Positions 11,952 through 19,427 of a DNA stretch of 64,000 nucleotides are shown one piece after another. Below the pieces are notes generated by a model. The model worked only from the letters and a program-made list of their open reading frames with translations. It had not been told where the DNA came from and made no database searches. Positions within the stretch are counted from its first letter, which is position 1, and each line of letters starts with the position of its first letter. The translations under genes and the position numbers were made by a program. The DNA is from Burkholderia cepacia GG4 (GTDB lineage Bacteria > Pseudomonadota > Gammaproteobacteria > Burkholderiales > Burkholderiaceae): positions 620,001 to 684,000 of the forward strand of contig NC_018513.1 of the NCBI RefSeq assembly GCF_000292915.1, in the 5' to 3' direction.

Positions 11952-13187
11952 ATGGCTGGAAATAAGAAAACGCACAATCCAAATAGTCTTAGATTCAGAC
12001 AGGCGAAGACGCGGGCAGAGAAACTCGGGCAAGTGCCTACGCCGCCTTCCATTGCTCAGCTGTTGGCTTCCAGTGTGCCGGCTGACGCCCGGCGCATACT
12101 TGACTTGGGCGCGGGTAAAGGGGCGCTGGCTGGCAGCGTTTTGCGGAGATGCCTGAAGAGTCGCGCGCTCCTTGTCGACATTGATGCGCAGGCTATGAGC
12201 CGGCTCGAAGATATCGCACCCTCGCGCACAACGACCGCGAATCTCGACGTGTTGCGGTCTCCCATCGTTCCCCAATTGCGGGTGGGGAGAAGCCGTCCCG
12301 ATGTCGTCGTATCTAACCCTCCCTATGCGATGGCTCGACTTGGCAAAGCGTCGATTGACCGCGTTCGATGCATCTTTCCTGAGGTGCAGGACCAAGGCGG
12401 TTGGTTAAGAAGTGACGTTGTATTCGCGGCGCACGCTTGGTCTTTGCTCGGCCGAAACGGTTCTTTTGCGCTCATAGTCGCATCGCCCATCGTTACCCAG
12501 CCGGCGTTCGCATCTGTGCGGCGGCAGCTTATTTCAGGTCTTTCAAACCTCACGGTGACTCAGCTTGAGCCTAAGACATTCGAAAAGGCGGAAGTTGATG
12601 CCTTCTTAATCACCGGTCGCAAAACCCCTTCACGTGGGCAGAACGTTACGCTTCAACGTTGCTCTCAGGATGGAGTTGTTGTCGGGGAGCGCGCTATATC
12701 AATTGAAGATGCAATGCGGAGAATGGATTTCGGATACCACGAAGCCATGACAACGATGAACGCCGACGCAAGACATGTTATCGGCACGTTAGCTACATTG
12801 CAGGCTGCTGTTATCCGAGGTAGTCGCTCCAAAAATCAATATGCTGGTATGGGACTGCAGGCATTTCACACATCCCACTTTACGACTGACGCTGAGGAGC
12901 TTCATTTAACGGGGGGGCAGGATGGATTTCAAAATGCGTATAGAGGGGACATTTTGGTTGCTCGTGTTGGGTCGCGCTGCCTAACGCGGCAAGCTCGGGT
13001 TACGGCCGGCGAGGGGCTCTTTACCGATTGCGTTTATCGGATTCGTGTGCCTGACGCACATCGTGCGCTTGTTTGGAGCACGCTGAACAGTGATTTTGGC
13101 CGCGAGTGGCGTCAAGCGCATGCGGTGGGGAATTGTGCTAAGCATTTGACGGTTGGAACCCTGCTGACGATGCCAGTGCTAGCATAA
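11952..13187 (+). CDS. N6-adenine-type DNA methyltransferase with HsdS-like target recognition region
   Basis: The 411-residue protein has the gamma-class amino-methyltransferase order: motif X (GQVPTP, about 26-31), AdoMet motif I DLGAGKGAL (51-59), and catalytic motif IV SNPPY (121-125), which points to adenine N6 methylation. The C-terminal third has features of a type I/IIB specificity domain (GDILVARVG near 332-340 and AKHLTVGTL close to the end). It therefore probably recognises and methylates a DNA site by itself. ATG 11952 is chosen; an upstream in-frame TTG at 11922 lacks a ribosome-binding site. It is the first gene of the island operon; no restriction endonuclease homologue is recognised beside it. 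Confidence 0.85.
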   Translation: MAGNKKTHNPNSLRFRQAKTRAEKLGQVPTPPSIAQLLASSVPADARRILDLGAGKGALAGSVLRRCLKSRALLVDIDAQAMSRLEDIAPSRTTTANLDVLRSPIVPQLRVGRSRPDVVVSNPPYAMARLGKASIDRVRCIFPEVQDQGGWLRSDVVFAAHAWSLLGRNGSFALIVASPIVTQPAFASVRRQLISGLSNLTVTQLEPKTFEKAEVDAFLITGRKTPSRGQNVTLQRCSQDGVVVGERAISIEDAMRRMDFGYHEAMTTMNADARHVIGTLATLQAAVIRGSRSKNQYAGMGLQAFHTSHFTTDAEELHLTGGQDGFQNAYRGDILVARVGSRCLTRQARVTAGEGLFTDCVYRIRVPDAHRALVWSTLNSDFGREWRQAHAVGNCAKHLTVGTLLTMPVLA

Positions 13188-13191
13188 TGAA

Positions 13192-13995
13192 GTGACAACT
13201 CTAAGAACTATTAGACCAATGACCTACGCAGATGGCCAATCGGCTTTTGAAGGCGGGGAGTTCCAGCGGCCGGAGCGGTTACCTACGCTCAAACTCGCAT
13301 TGGCTCACTGTAACTTTCTTGAAGCCAAGGAAAAAGCGGGCTGCCCTACGCACGCACAAATCGACCAAGCCATACAAGCCAATGCGAATTGGCCGAATTG
13401 GTCGCTCAATCTCCCTGAGGCGTTACTCTTTCAGGGGGAGAAGGAAGAAGAAGAGCAAGAAGTTTGGTTTGTGCGGAGAGCTCGGGACCTGTTCCATGAG
13501 ACAGAGGTTGAAGAACTCTTCGTCGAAGAGAAGGTAGCCGAGTTTATCCAACGCGATGCCACGAGGACCCTTTGGGTGACTGATGGTATGAGGGATGATG
13601 GCGAACAGTTGGTTACCAGCGACTGTGACATTGGTGATTTGTACCAGTCCCTTGGGCTGTACAACCGTACCTTGTCTGCTGGAGACAAGGTGGTGATAGC
13701 CTATCTGAATAGTCGTGAGAGATATCGCCCCACTGTAGCGGATGCTGGCGGCGCATTCTATTGGCGTGATGGGCATGAAGGAGCCACCCACGGGCTCACC
13801 GTTCACCTTACGACCGGTCGGCCTGCACTTCGTGAGTGGGTCTCCCGTGCCGACAAGCTGAACGTACTGCCAGAGCGAAGTCTCATGCGGAATGTCGAGC
13901 GAGAGGTGAACACCACTGATGCGGGTCTGCACGACGACTATTGGCAGGCCGGGGTGCAGCGCATCACTCAATGCAGGGGTCAGCATGACCATTAG
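13192..13995 (+). CDS. hypothetical protein, second gene of the island operon
   Basis: A 267-residue soluble protein that I do not recognise. It has an acidic linker rich in glutamate (EKEEEEQEVW, about residues 82-92) followed by a segment VWFVRRARDLFHETEVEELF; no signal peptide, membrane span or clear catalytic motif is visible. It begins with GTG four bases after the methyltransferase stop (an ATG nine codons later is an alternative) and overlaps the next gene by 11 bases, so it is certainly part of the same transcript. A nuclease or adaptor role for the methyltransferase is possible but has no direct sequence support. Confidence 0.7.
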   Translation: MTTLRTIRPMTYADGQSAFEGGEFQRPERLPTLKLALAHCNFLEAKEKAGCPTHAQIDQAIQANANWPNWSLNLPEALLFQGEKEEEEQEVWFVRRARDLFHETEVEELFVEEKVAEFIQRDATRTLWVTDGMRDDGEQLVTSDCDIGDLYQSLGLYNRTLSAGDKVVIAYLNSRERYRPTVADAGGAFYWRDGHEGATHGLTVHLTTGRPALREWVSRADKLNVLPERSLMRNVEREVNTTDAGLHDDYWQAGVQRITQCRGQHDH

Positions 13996-14851
13996 TACTG
14001 GGCAAGACATAGTCAAAACGCTGGGCTTGCTTCACGGAGACCCGAGTGTCGGACGAGGAACAACCGTCGAGGAGGCGCTCGTAAATGCGGTGCTGTCTGC
14101 GGTGCCGGAGCCGGTCAAGGCAGCCGAACTCATCATGTCGGCATTGCGTATCGCGTGGGAACAAAGGAACGGCGAGTTCATGAAGCGCTTGGCCCGTGTC
14201 CTTGGGGTGCTACGGCGAAGAGCTCCCGACGCCGCCGCAATCAAATGTGATTGGGTAATCGACTTCCTCAATATGTCGGGGCCGGACCTCGTTAAGGTGA
14301 TTGAAGCTGCGCCGGATACCGTGGCAGCGCTCGCTGCAATTGCCGCGGGCACGCAAGAGCCGGCAAAAGTTGGATGGCGAGAAATCGTTGTGGCGGCGCG
14401 TGGCGCCGCCGAAAGGGCGAGCGAGATACCGCCCCGCGACGCCTACGCTCTCCGAGACATTTGCTTCTATGCTGCGATGGGCAGCTTTAAGGCCGACGAC
14501 TACTCCGTCTATACGGGAGCGGCGGAGGGCATGCTGGAGGCAGGGGTGGAGTTCGGAGCGGAGCTGTTCACAGTTGTTCGCGAAATATTGGCTCGCAAAG
14601 AGGAGCAGTTTGCAATGCCTGCTGTCGTTTCTTGTGGTCGTCTACTCAGTGCCAATGTGGGGCTGCGGATGCCTTCTGAATTCGATAACGTGAAGCAGCG
14701 TGTTGAGCGCGTCGTTGCGAAGGCTCTAAGCAAGACTTATGGACGAGAGCAAGGTGACAAGCTCATCGATTTCCAGGCGAAAGTGGCGATAACTGCTAAC
14801 ACCGCCTCTCCCCGTGACTTGGTTCGAAAAATGGCAGTGGCGGCAGCATGA
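13985..14851 (+). CDS. hypothetical alpha-helical protein, third gene of the island operon
   Basis: A 288-residue protein of unknown family with a strongly helical, alanine- and leucine-rich pattern and no membrane spans. Its start overlaps the preceding gene by 11 bases and its stop overlaps the start of the ATPase gene by four (ATGA), indicating translational coupling with both. Repeated helical pairs would fit a HEAT- or TPR-like scaffold, which is a guess. Its fixed place before the double ATPase suggests a partner or regulator of that protein. Confidence 0.7.
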   Translation: MTISTGQDIVKTLGLLHGDPSVGRGTTVEEALVNAVLSAVPEPVKAAELIMSALRIAWEQRNGEFMKRLARVLGVLRRRAPDAAAIKCDWVIDFLNMSGPDLVKVIEAAPDTVAALAAIAAGTQEPAKVGWREIVVAARGAAERASEIPPRDAYALRDICFYAAMGSFKADDYSVYTGAAEGMLEAGVEFGAELFTVVREILARKEEQFAMPAVVSCGRLLSANVGLRMPSEFDNVKQRVERVVAKALSKTYGREQGDKLIDFQAKVAITANTASPRDLVRKMAVAAA

Positions 14852-17700
14852 GTGAAACTAGATTTGTTGCCTTTTATTCGTTCAAAGGCGGCGTCGGTCG
14901 AAGCATGACGCTGGCAAATGTCGCTTATCATCTGGCAAAAGATGCGAAGCGGGTTTTGGTTATCGATTTCGACCTCGAGGCGCCTGGGCAGATTTATAGT
15001 GACCTATTTCGAGGAATTTCGGTTACGAAGGGCGTTTTAGAGCTTCTGACCTCTTTCGTCAGTGCTTCGTATACTGAAGATGACACGAGGAAATTTCTGC
15101 ACGACTTCGACCTTGCTCAATGGGTGGCAATAAGCCCTATCGCTTCGGAGAACGACGCGTCGACATCGTTGGGCACAATTGCGTTACTGCCAGCGGGGAG
15201 CTTTGAGGATCCGTTATACGACCAACGTTTGGCGGATTTCAAATGGGATACCTTCTATAAGCAGAAAGGTCGTGCCTTCATCGAGATTCTGAAAGAGCGA
15301 ATTCGCGCTGCGGGTTATGACTACGTTCTACTGGATAGCAGAACAGGCCTGACGGATATCTTCTATGTAACAGCGTTCGATTTCGCCGACACGGTAGTGA
15401 TGATGTCCGGTATGAATCGCCAGAATGTAGCAGGCATCCGGAAAGCGTACGAGCTGTTGCAGTCGCCGGAGGCGTTGAGTCACTACGGACATCGCCAGCT
15501 TCTTCTCGTCGCGTCCCCTGTCCCTGATGTTCCGCTGGATGACAGGAGAAGGCGCCAGAATGACATTCGCATTGAATGGCCCGAGGCTCCGCCGTTCGAC
15601 GTTTACATTCCATACGTCGCTGAACTGGCCTTAACCGAGAGGCTTTTATCGCGTGAGGCCGACGACTTGGGGCAGCCCACGCCATATGGGCAACAATGTG
15701 CCGATCTGACGAGTCGTATTGTGAATCGGACCGCGTCTGCACCGTCGTCCGGCATCAAGCCAAGCAATCCATTTTCCATTGTCCGTCGAGATTATATTTC
15801 CGAGGATGACTTAGTCAGATACTACGTTGACCCGGGCAACGTCACAGTTGGCGCGCTTCAGGAGTTTCCGCCTGTCATCGTCACCGGCGCGCGCGGCTCT
15901 GGCAAGACTACGTTGGCATCGATTTTTTCCTTGGACGCTTGGCATGCGCGGGCTCGCGCGGATGGCACAGTCTCGCCTCGCGATATGCCATCACAAATTG
16001 GTCTGTATTTTCGTATCGACGCAGACATCCTTCGTGGTTTCGCGCCTTCGGACGAAGAGAGCAAGCTTAACGAGCGACTCTTTAATCAATACCTCGACTT
16101 GACCATCACCCAAAAGGCAATTCGAGTTTTGGACAAAGTTTGGCCATTGGAGAAGTGGCTGGACGAACAGCGATTCTTCACGCGGATGTATTCGCAGTTT
16201 GGGGTCGTGCCCGATAGTGGTGCTCTGAATAAGTCATCATTTTTGGATTTTATTGAGTCGCAGTTGACGCTTGTCACGCTGATTCTCAATAATCCGGATA
16301 GAAATTTCAATCAGCTTGTATTTGTTCAGCCTAATGCTTTGCTTAAAATATTGGCAAGTGAGGTCGGGCAATCTGAGTTGATGAGAGGGCGATATCTCGC
16401 TATCTCTATCGACGAATTTGAGAATTTTCTTCCGTTCCAGCAGCGAGTTGTTAATACGCGCCTCAAGCAAACGAAACGGGAGGATGGGGTCACGTGGCGC
16501 CTCTTTGCACGCTCGGAGGTTTTTCTAACGTCTGAAACTCTTGCTCATGAGCAGCGAATTGAAGAAACGCATGATTTTCGGTCGTACTCGCTTGACGATG
16601 TGACATTCGATGAGTTCGAGGTCCATGTTACGCGTGTAGCAAATCGGCACCTTGAGCTGAGTCCGTTTTTTAGGGCGCTTGGGATTAACGACATACAGCA
16701 ACTGCTTGCCTCTATGTCGGACGAAGAGGAGGCTCAGCTTTTAAAAGCGTCAGGGCGTAAACTGAGACCGCTTCTCGACTGGGTGCATAGATATTACCCG
16801 GGTGATGAGAAGATTATTTCGGAATTTGTTGAGGGCGAGCCAAATTTCTTGCGTGCCGCGACGGCTGTTGTCGTCATGAACCAGGGGGCAACTACCGTCG
16901 GACTGAAGAGCCCTCCATCGGTTATCGCAGAGTTCCAACAGGACGGGGCTGCTTCACGCAATTGGTACTCCAACTATAAGCGGGGCGCATTGTTCTGGCT
17001 CTGCACCTTGTACCGAAAGAACAAGCAATACGCTGGTACCGCCGCTCTATTGGGTTTGTCTGGGCGGAACATGCGCTACTTCCTGGATTTCTGCAATCGA
17101 GTGGTCGCTGAATGGCTTACGACATACGATTCGCGAGGTGTGGCGCCCCTTCTCCCGATATTGCCCCAAATTCAGGACCAAGCAATTCGAAGTCAAGCGC
17201 TTGATTATCAGCGAAATGTTCAGCGTACCGATAAGAGCGCAAGGCAGTTGTATCAGCTAATTGAACGCCTGGGAAGAGTATTTGAGGCTGCTCACAAGAG
17301 TCCCAAGCAAAGTGAGCCAGAGATAAATCACTTCTCAATTAAAGAGACAGTGGCCCTTAGTGATGAGAAGATTGCTGAATTAGATAAATATCTGCGCGAT
17401 GCTGTTTTTGAGGATGTGTTAAAGCAGCTGCCAGGAACGAAGCAGAAGAATCTTCGTAGTGCGCGGTTAGATGCATGGCAGTTGGCGCCAAGATTTGCAC
17501 CACTCTTTGATTTGTCGACTCGAAAGAAAAAGAGTCTGGATTTGACGGATGAAGACCTTTACATAATTTTTTCTGGATCCGATGACGACTGGGGGCGATT
17601 GTTTAATCGATTCAGAAATCGATTCAATGTTGGCGAGGTTGTTGCGAATGTTGTCACCGAAAATCAAGAGTCGTACACGATTCAGCCCAAGCTTTTTTAG
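14848..17700 (+). CDS. giant double ATPase: KGGVGR ParA-like domain fused to ORC/Cdc6-like AAA domain
   Basis: The 950-residue protein begins with a ParA/MinD-type domain: deviant Walker A FKGGVGRSM (12-20) and the switch segment DFDLEAPGQ (40-48), typical of the KGGVGR-motif ATPases often found in bacterial conflict systems. A second P-loop, GARGSGKTT (about 346-354), is followed by Walker B ISIDEFENF (about 519-527) and an arginine-bearing strand WRLFARSE (about 549-556), giving an ORC/Cdc6- or STAND-like AAA ATPase. The last 350 residues are helical and unassigned; a winged-helix part is possible. It looks like the regulatory or motor core of the five-gene island operon, overlapping the upstream gene by four bases. 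Confidence 0.85.
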   Translation: MSETRFVAFYSFKGGVGRSMTLANVAYHLAKDAKRVLVIDFDLEAPGQIYSDLFRGISVTKGVLELLTSFVSASYTEDDTRKFLHDFDLAQWVAISPIASENDASTSLGTIALLPAGSFEDPLYDQRLADFKWDTFYKQKGRAFIEILKERIRAAGYDYVLLDSRTGLTDIFYVTAFDFADTVVMMSGMNRQNVAGIRKAYELLQSPEALSHYGHRQLLLVASPVPDVPLDDRRRRQNDIRIEWPEAPPFDVYIPYVAELALTERLLSREADDLGQPTPYGQQCADLTSRIVNRTASAPSSGIKPSNPFSIVRRDYISEDDLVRYYVDPGNVTVGALQEFPPVIVTGARGSGKTTLASIFSLDAWHARARADGTVSPRDMPSQIGLYFRIDADILRGFAPSDEESKLNERLFNQYLDLTITQKAIRVLDKVWPLEKWLDEQRFFTRMYSQFGVVPDSGALNKSSFLDFIESQLTLVTLILNNPDRNFNQLVFVQPNALLKILASEVGQSELMRGRYLAISIDEFENFLPFQQRVVNTRLKQTKREDGVTWRLFARSEVFLTSETLAHEQRIEETHDFRSYSLDDVTFDEFEVHVTRVANRHLELSPFFRALGINDIQQLLASMSDEEEAQLLKASGRKLRPLLDWVHRYYPGDEKIISEFVEGEPNFLRAATAVVVMNQGATTVGLKSPPSVIAEFQQDGAASRNWYSNYKRGALFWLCTLYRKNKQYAGTAALLGLSGRNMRYFLDFCNRVVAEWLTTYDSRGVAPLLPILPQIQDQAIRSQALDYQRNVQRTDKSARQLYQLIERLGRVFEAAHKSPKQSEPEINHFSIKETVALSDEKIAELDKYLRDAVFEDVLKQLPGTKQKNLRSARLDAWQLAPRFAPLFDLSTRKKKSLDLTDEDLYIIFSGSDDDWGRLFNRFRNRFNVGEVVANVVTENQESYTIQPKLF

Positions 17701-17709
17701 TGATGCTCG

Positions 17710-18618
17710 ATGAATTATCTTATTAAAGGTATCTCTGACCCGGCAGAGCCGCGTAGTCGAGTTGTTAGCCGTAAGCTCGCTACAAGCAGATGGTTGGAAA
17801 TTTCTCAGAAGGGCTCCGGTTCAGACCTATCATTCGAGATTTCGCTTGATTTGGAGGCGAAGCGTATTCCGTGGCGTAAATTTTTTGCCACGATGGCTAC
17901 GCTGCTTGAGGACGCTGAACGCCTCGACGTCGATATAACGATGCTGTGCTGTGAAACGATTTTTCATGTCGTTAAATACGCAATCAGTGCTGGAATTCCA
18001 GTAACGTATCATTACGTCACGCCAGCATCGTATTCGTTCTCGCAGGACCCCTTCCAGTTGCACGACCGTAGCGACATATGTCAGTTACCAGGTTTTGTCG
18101 CGCGAGTTCCGGAGACGGAGGGGCAGAAAGTACATCACGTAATAGCGCTTGGTTTCGACGGGGGACGTGCGCAGAAGTTCATCGAGCGCTATTCGTGGCG
18201 AGCCGAGGACACCATTGCGCTAGTTGTTGACCCTGAGTTTGTTCCTGAGGGGCGTGCGCAGGCGCTAGCGGCTGCGAGACCATGGCTCGACGAATTCAAG
18301 ACAATCAACCCGAAGGTACTGCAGTCGGTTGCAGTCAAACCGTCAGCGATTGCCCGCGTACTGGCGCGAACATTGCGGGACTGCAAACAGCTGGATTTGG
18401 TTTTGCTTGGCCCGAAACCATTAATGTTGGGTGCAGCGATGTTCTGCAATTGGCTCGACGATTTGGAGCGACTTCACGTGAGAGTGCTGACCGATTTCGC
18501 CGTTCCGACAGCAGCTAGGTCAAGCGGCATCGGGTCCTGCTTTTCCATAGGCCAAGCCGAAATATTGGAAGCCCTCACCAGATGCGCGCCACAATTGGGC
18601 CCTCGGAATGCACTCTAA
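17710..18618 (+). CDS. hypothetical Rossmann-like protein, last gene of the island operon
   Basis: A 302-residue protein beginning nine bases after the ATPase stop. It is predicted soluble. The middle has a strand-loop-helix pattern (HHVIALGFDGGRAQKFIERY, residues about 140-160) and a second similar unit near 230-265 (LDLVLLGPKPLMLGAAMF), suggesting a Rossmann-like alpha/beta fold such as sensor or nucleotide-binding domains have. Near residue 80 is a pair of cysteines (MLCCET). No family is recognised. As the last gene of the operon it may be an effector or a ligand sensor. Confidence 0.7.
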   Translation: MNYLIKGISDPAEPRSRVVSRKLATSRWLEISQKGSGSDLSFEISLDLEAKRIPWRKFFATMATLLEDAERLDVDITMLCCETIFHVVKYAISAGIPVTYHYVTPASYSFSQDPFQLHDRSDICQLPGFVARVPETEGQKVHHVIALGFDGGRAQKFIERYSWRAEDTIALVVDPEFVPEGRAQALAAARPWLDEFKTINPKVLQSVAVKPSAIARVLARTLRDCKQLDLVLLGPKPLMLGAAMFCNWLDDLERLHVRVLTDFAVPTAARSSGIGSCFSIGQAEILEALTRCAPQLGPRNAL

Positions 18619-18871
18619 GTAATGAAAAGTGGGCCAACATGGGGGCGACATAATCACACCGCCTCGCATCCCTGTTTCTGCTCCTATTTAGATATCGTCG
18701 ACGACACTGCCCGTTGATAGATTGTCGAGCTCGTCTGCAAGGCCCCGACCACGAAACCGTGAAGGCGGCTTCGAAGCTCCCGAAACTCGAAAGGTGCTCA
18801 AGTGCACGAAGTGTCTATGGTAGAAATACCTGGATACGCGCTGCGGTAGCGGATCGAAATTTGCGAGTGAG

Positions 18872-19138
18872 ATGGGAGCGGACGCGGGAAGTGCCGAAGC
18901 GTTGGCTGACTTCGGTCTGCGCGTCGCAACGAGCGCGTATGACGCTTGCGATGTCGATGCGATGCGCGAGGTCCATGCGACGCTCTTTGCGCTATATGAG
19001 CTGAATGTTGCCGATCTCGGCACCGGACAGGCATGCAACCAGTTCGATCCGGTACTGATCGCTTCGAGAGATCGTGGCTTGACGCCGAGCGCAACCAGTG
19101 TCGATCGACTGCGCATCGAGAGCAGGCACGGAGCGTAG
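18872..19138 (+). pseudogene. protein-coding remnant of unknown family
   Basis: An 88-codon open frame with protein-like composition in its middle (for example FGLRVATSAYDACDVDAMRE and LFALYELNVADLG), high-GC codon use unlike the operon to its left, and no ribosome-binding site. It resembles an internal piece of a larger helical protein. No match to a family can be given. Confidence 0.3.
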
Positions 19139-19218
19139 CGGATGGGGTGCAAGCAATGTGGTCGACATCCAGCGCGGGTATGTGATAGGCAGTGGGCGAC
19201 ATCCTGGCGCCGCCGGCG

Positions 19219-19330
19219 GTCAACAGCCGCGGCTATTCGTCGTCACGGAAAATCATCGTCGAAGAGTATGTCGGCGGCGATGAATTCAGTGCCGAGATGG
19301 TCTGGGATCCGCAAGCCGCACTTGGCAAAT
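19219..19330 (+). pseudogene. ATP-grasp domain fragment
   Basis: The frame reads NSRGYSSSRKIIVEEYVGGD followed by EFSAEMVWDP. The (V/I)EEYxxGxEFSxE pattern is the characteristic strand of ATP-grasp ligases (carboxylate-amine ligases). Only some 35 codons survive before the repeat at 19350, so this is a broken copy, probably of a ligase from a small biosynthetic cluster that once occupied the same integration site. Confidence 0.5.
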
Positions 19331-19349
19331 TTTGTCCCTCCGAAGGCGC

Positions 19350-19427
19350 TCACAGTGTCGTGAGCGCGCGCCGGTAGCGGATCGCCTCGGCAATCTGCGC
19401 GGCCGTCGGCAACGGATCGCCGGCCAG
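19350..19427 (-). repeat. right direct repeat (attR-like), functional comM 3' end
   Basis: The last 78 bases of the intact comM gene, repeated at 11614-11691 with one mismatch at 19357. The island-borne copy restores the comM end. Confidence 0.92.

Larger units (their letters stand above)
18619..19349. other. decayed right end of the island
   Basis: About 730 bases without an intact gene. Composition is mixed, and fragments of coding sequence in different frames are seen (listed separately), indicating remnants of earlier cargo. No integrase remnant was recognised and no clear terminator follows the operon. Confidence 0.6.
11614..19427. mobile_element. genomic island inserted at the 3' end of comM
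   Basis: The last 78 bases of comM (stop codon included) occur twice in the same orientation, at 11614-11691 and 19350-19427, with one mismatch. Between them lies about 7.7 kb whose base composition and codon use are visibly more AT-rich than the flanks. This is the arrangement left by site-specific integration into a gene end: comM stays intact on the right, and the left copy is the displaced original end. Inside are a five-gene operon and a decayed right end. No integrase, transposase or excisionase gene is visible, so the element is probably non-autonomous or has lost its recombinase. Confidence 0.85.

Noticed and set aside
18688..19152. 154-codon minus-strand frame at the island right end
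   Set aside because: No start signal and it overlaps better protein-like pieces on the other strand; could be a remnant, but nothing supports function.
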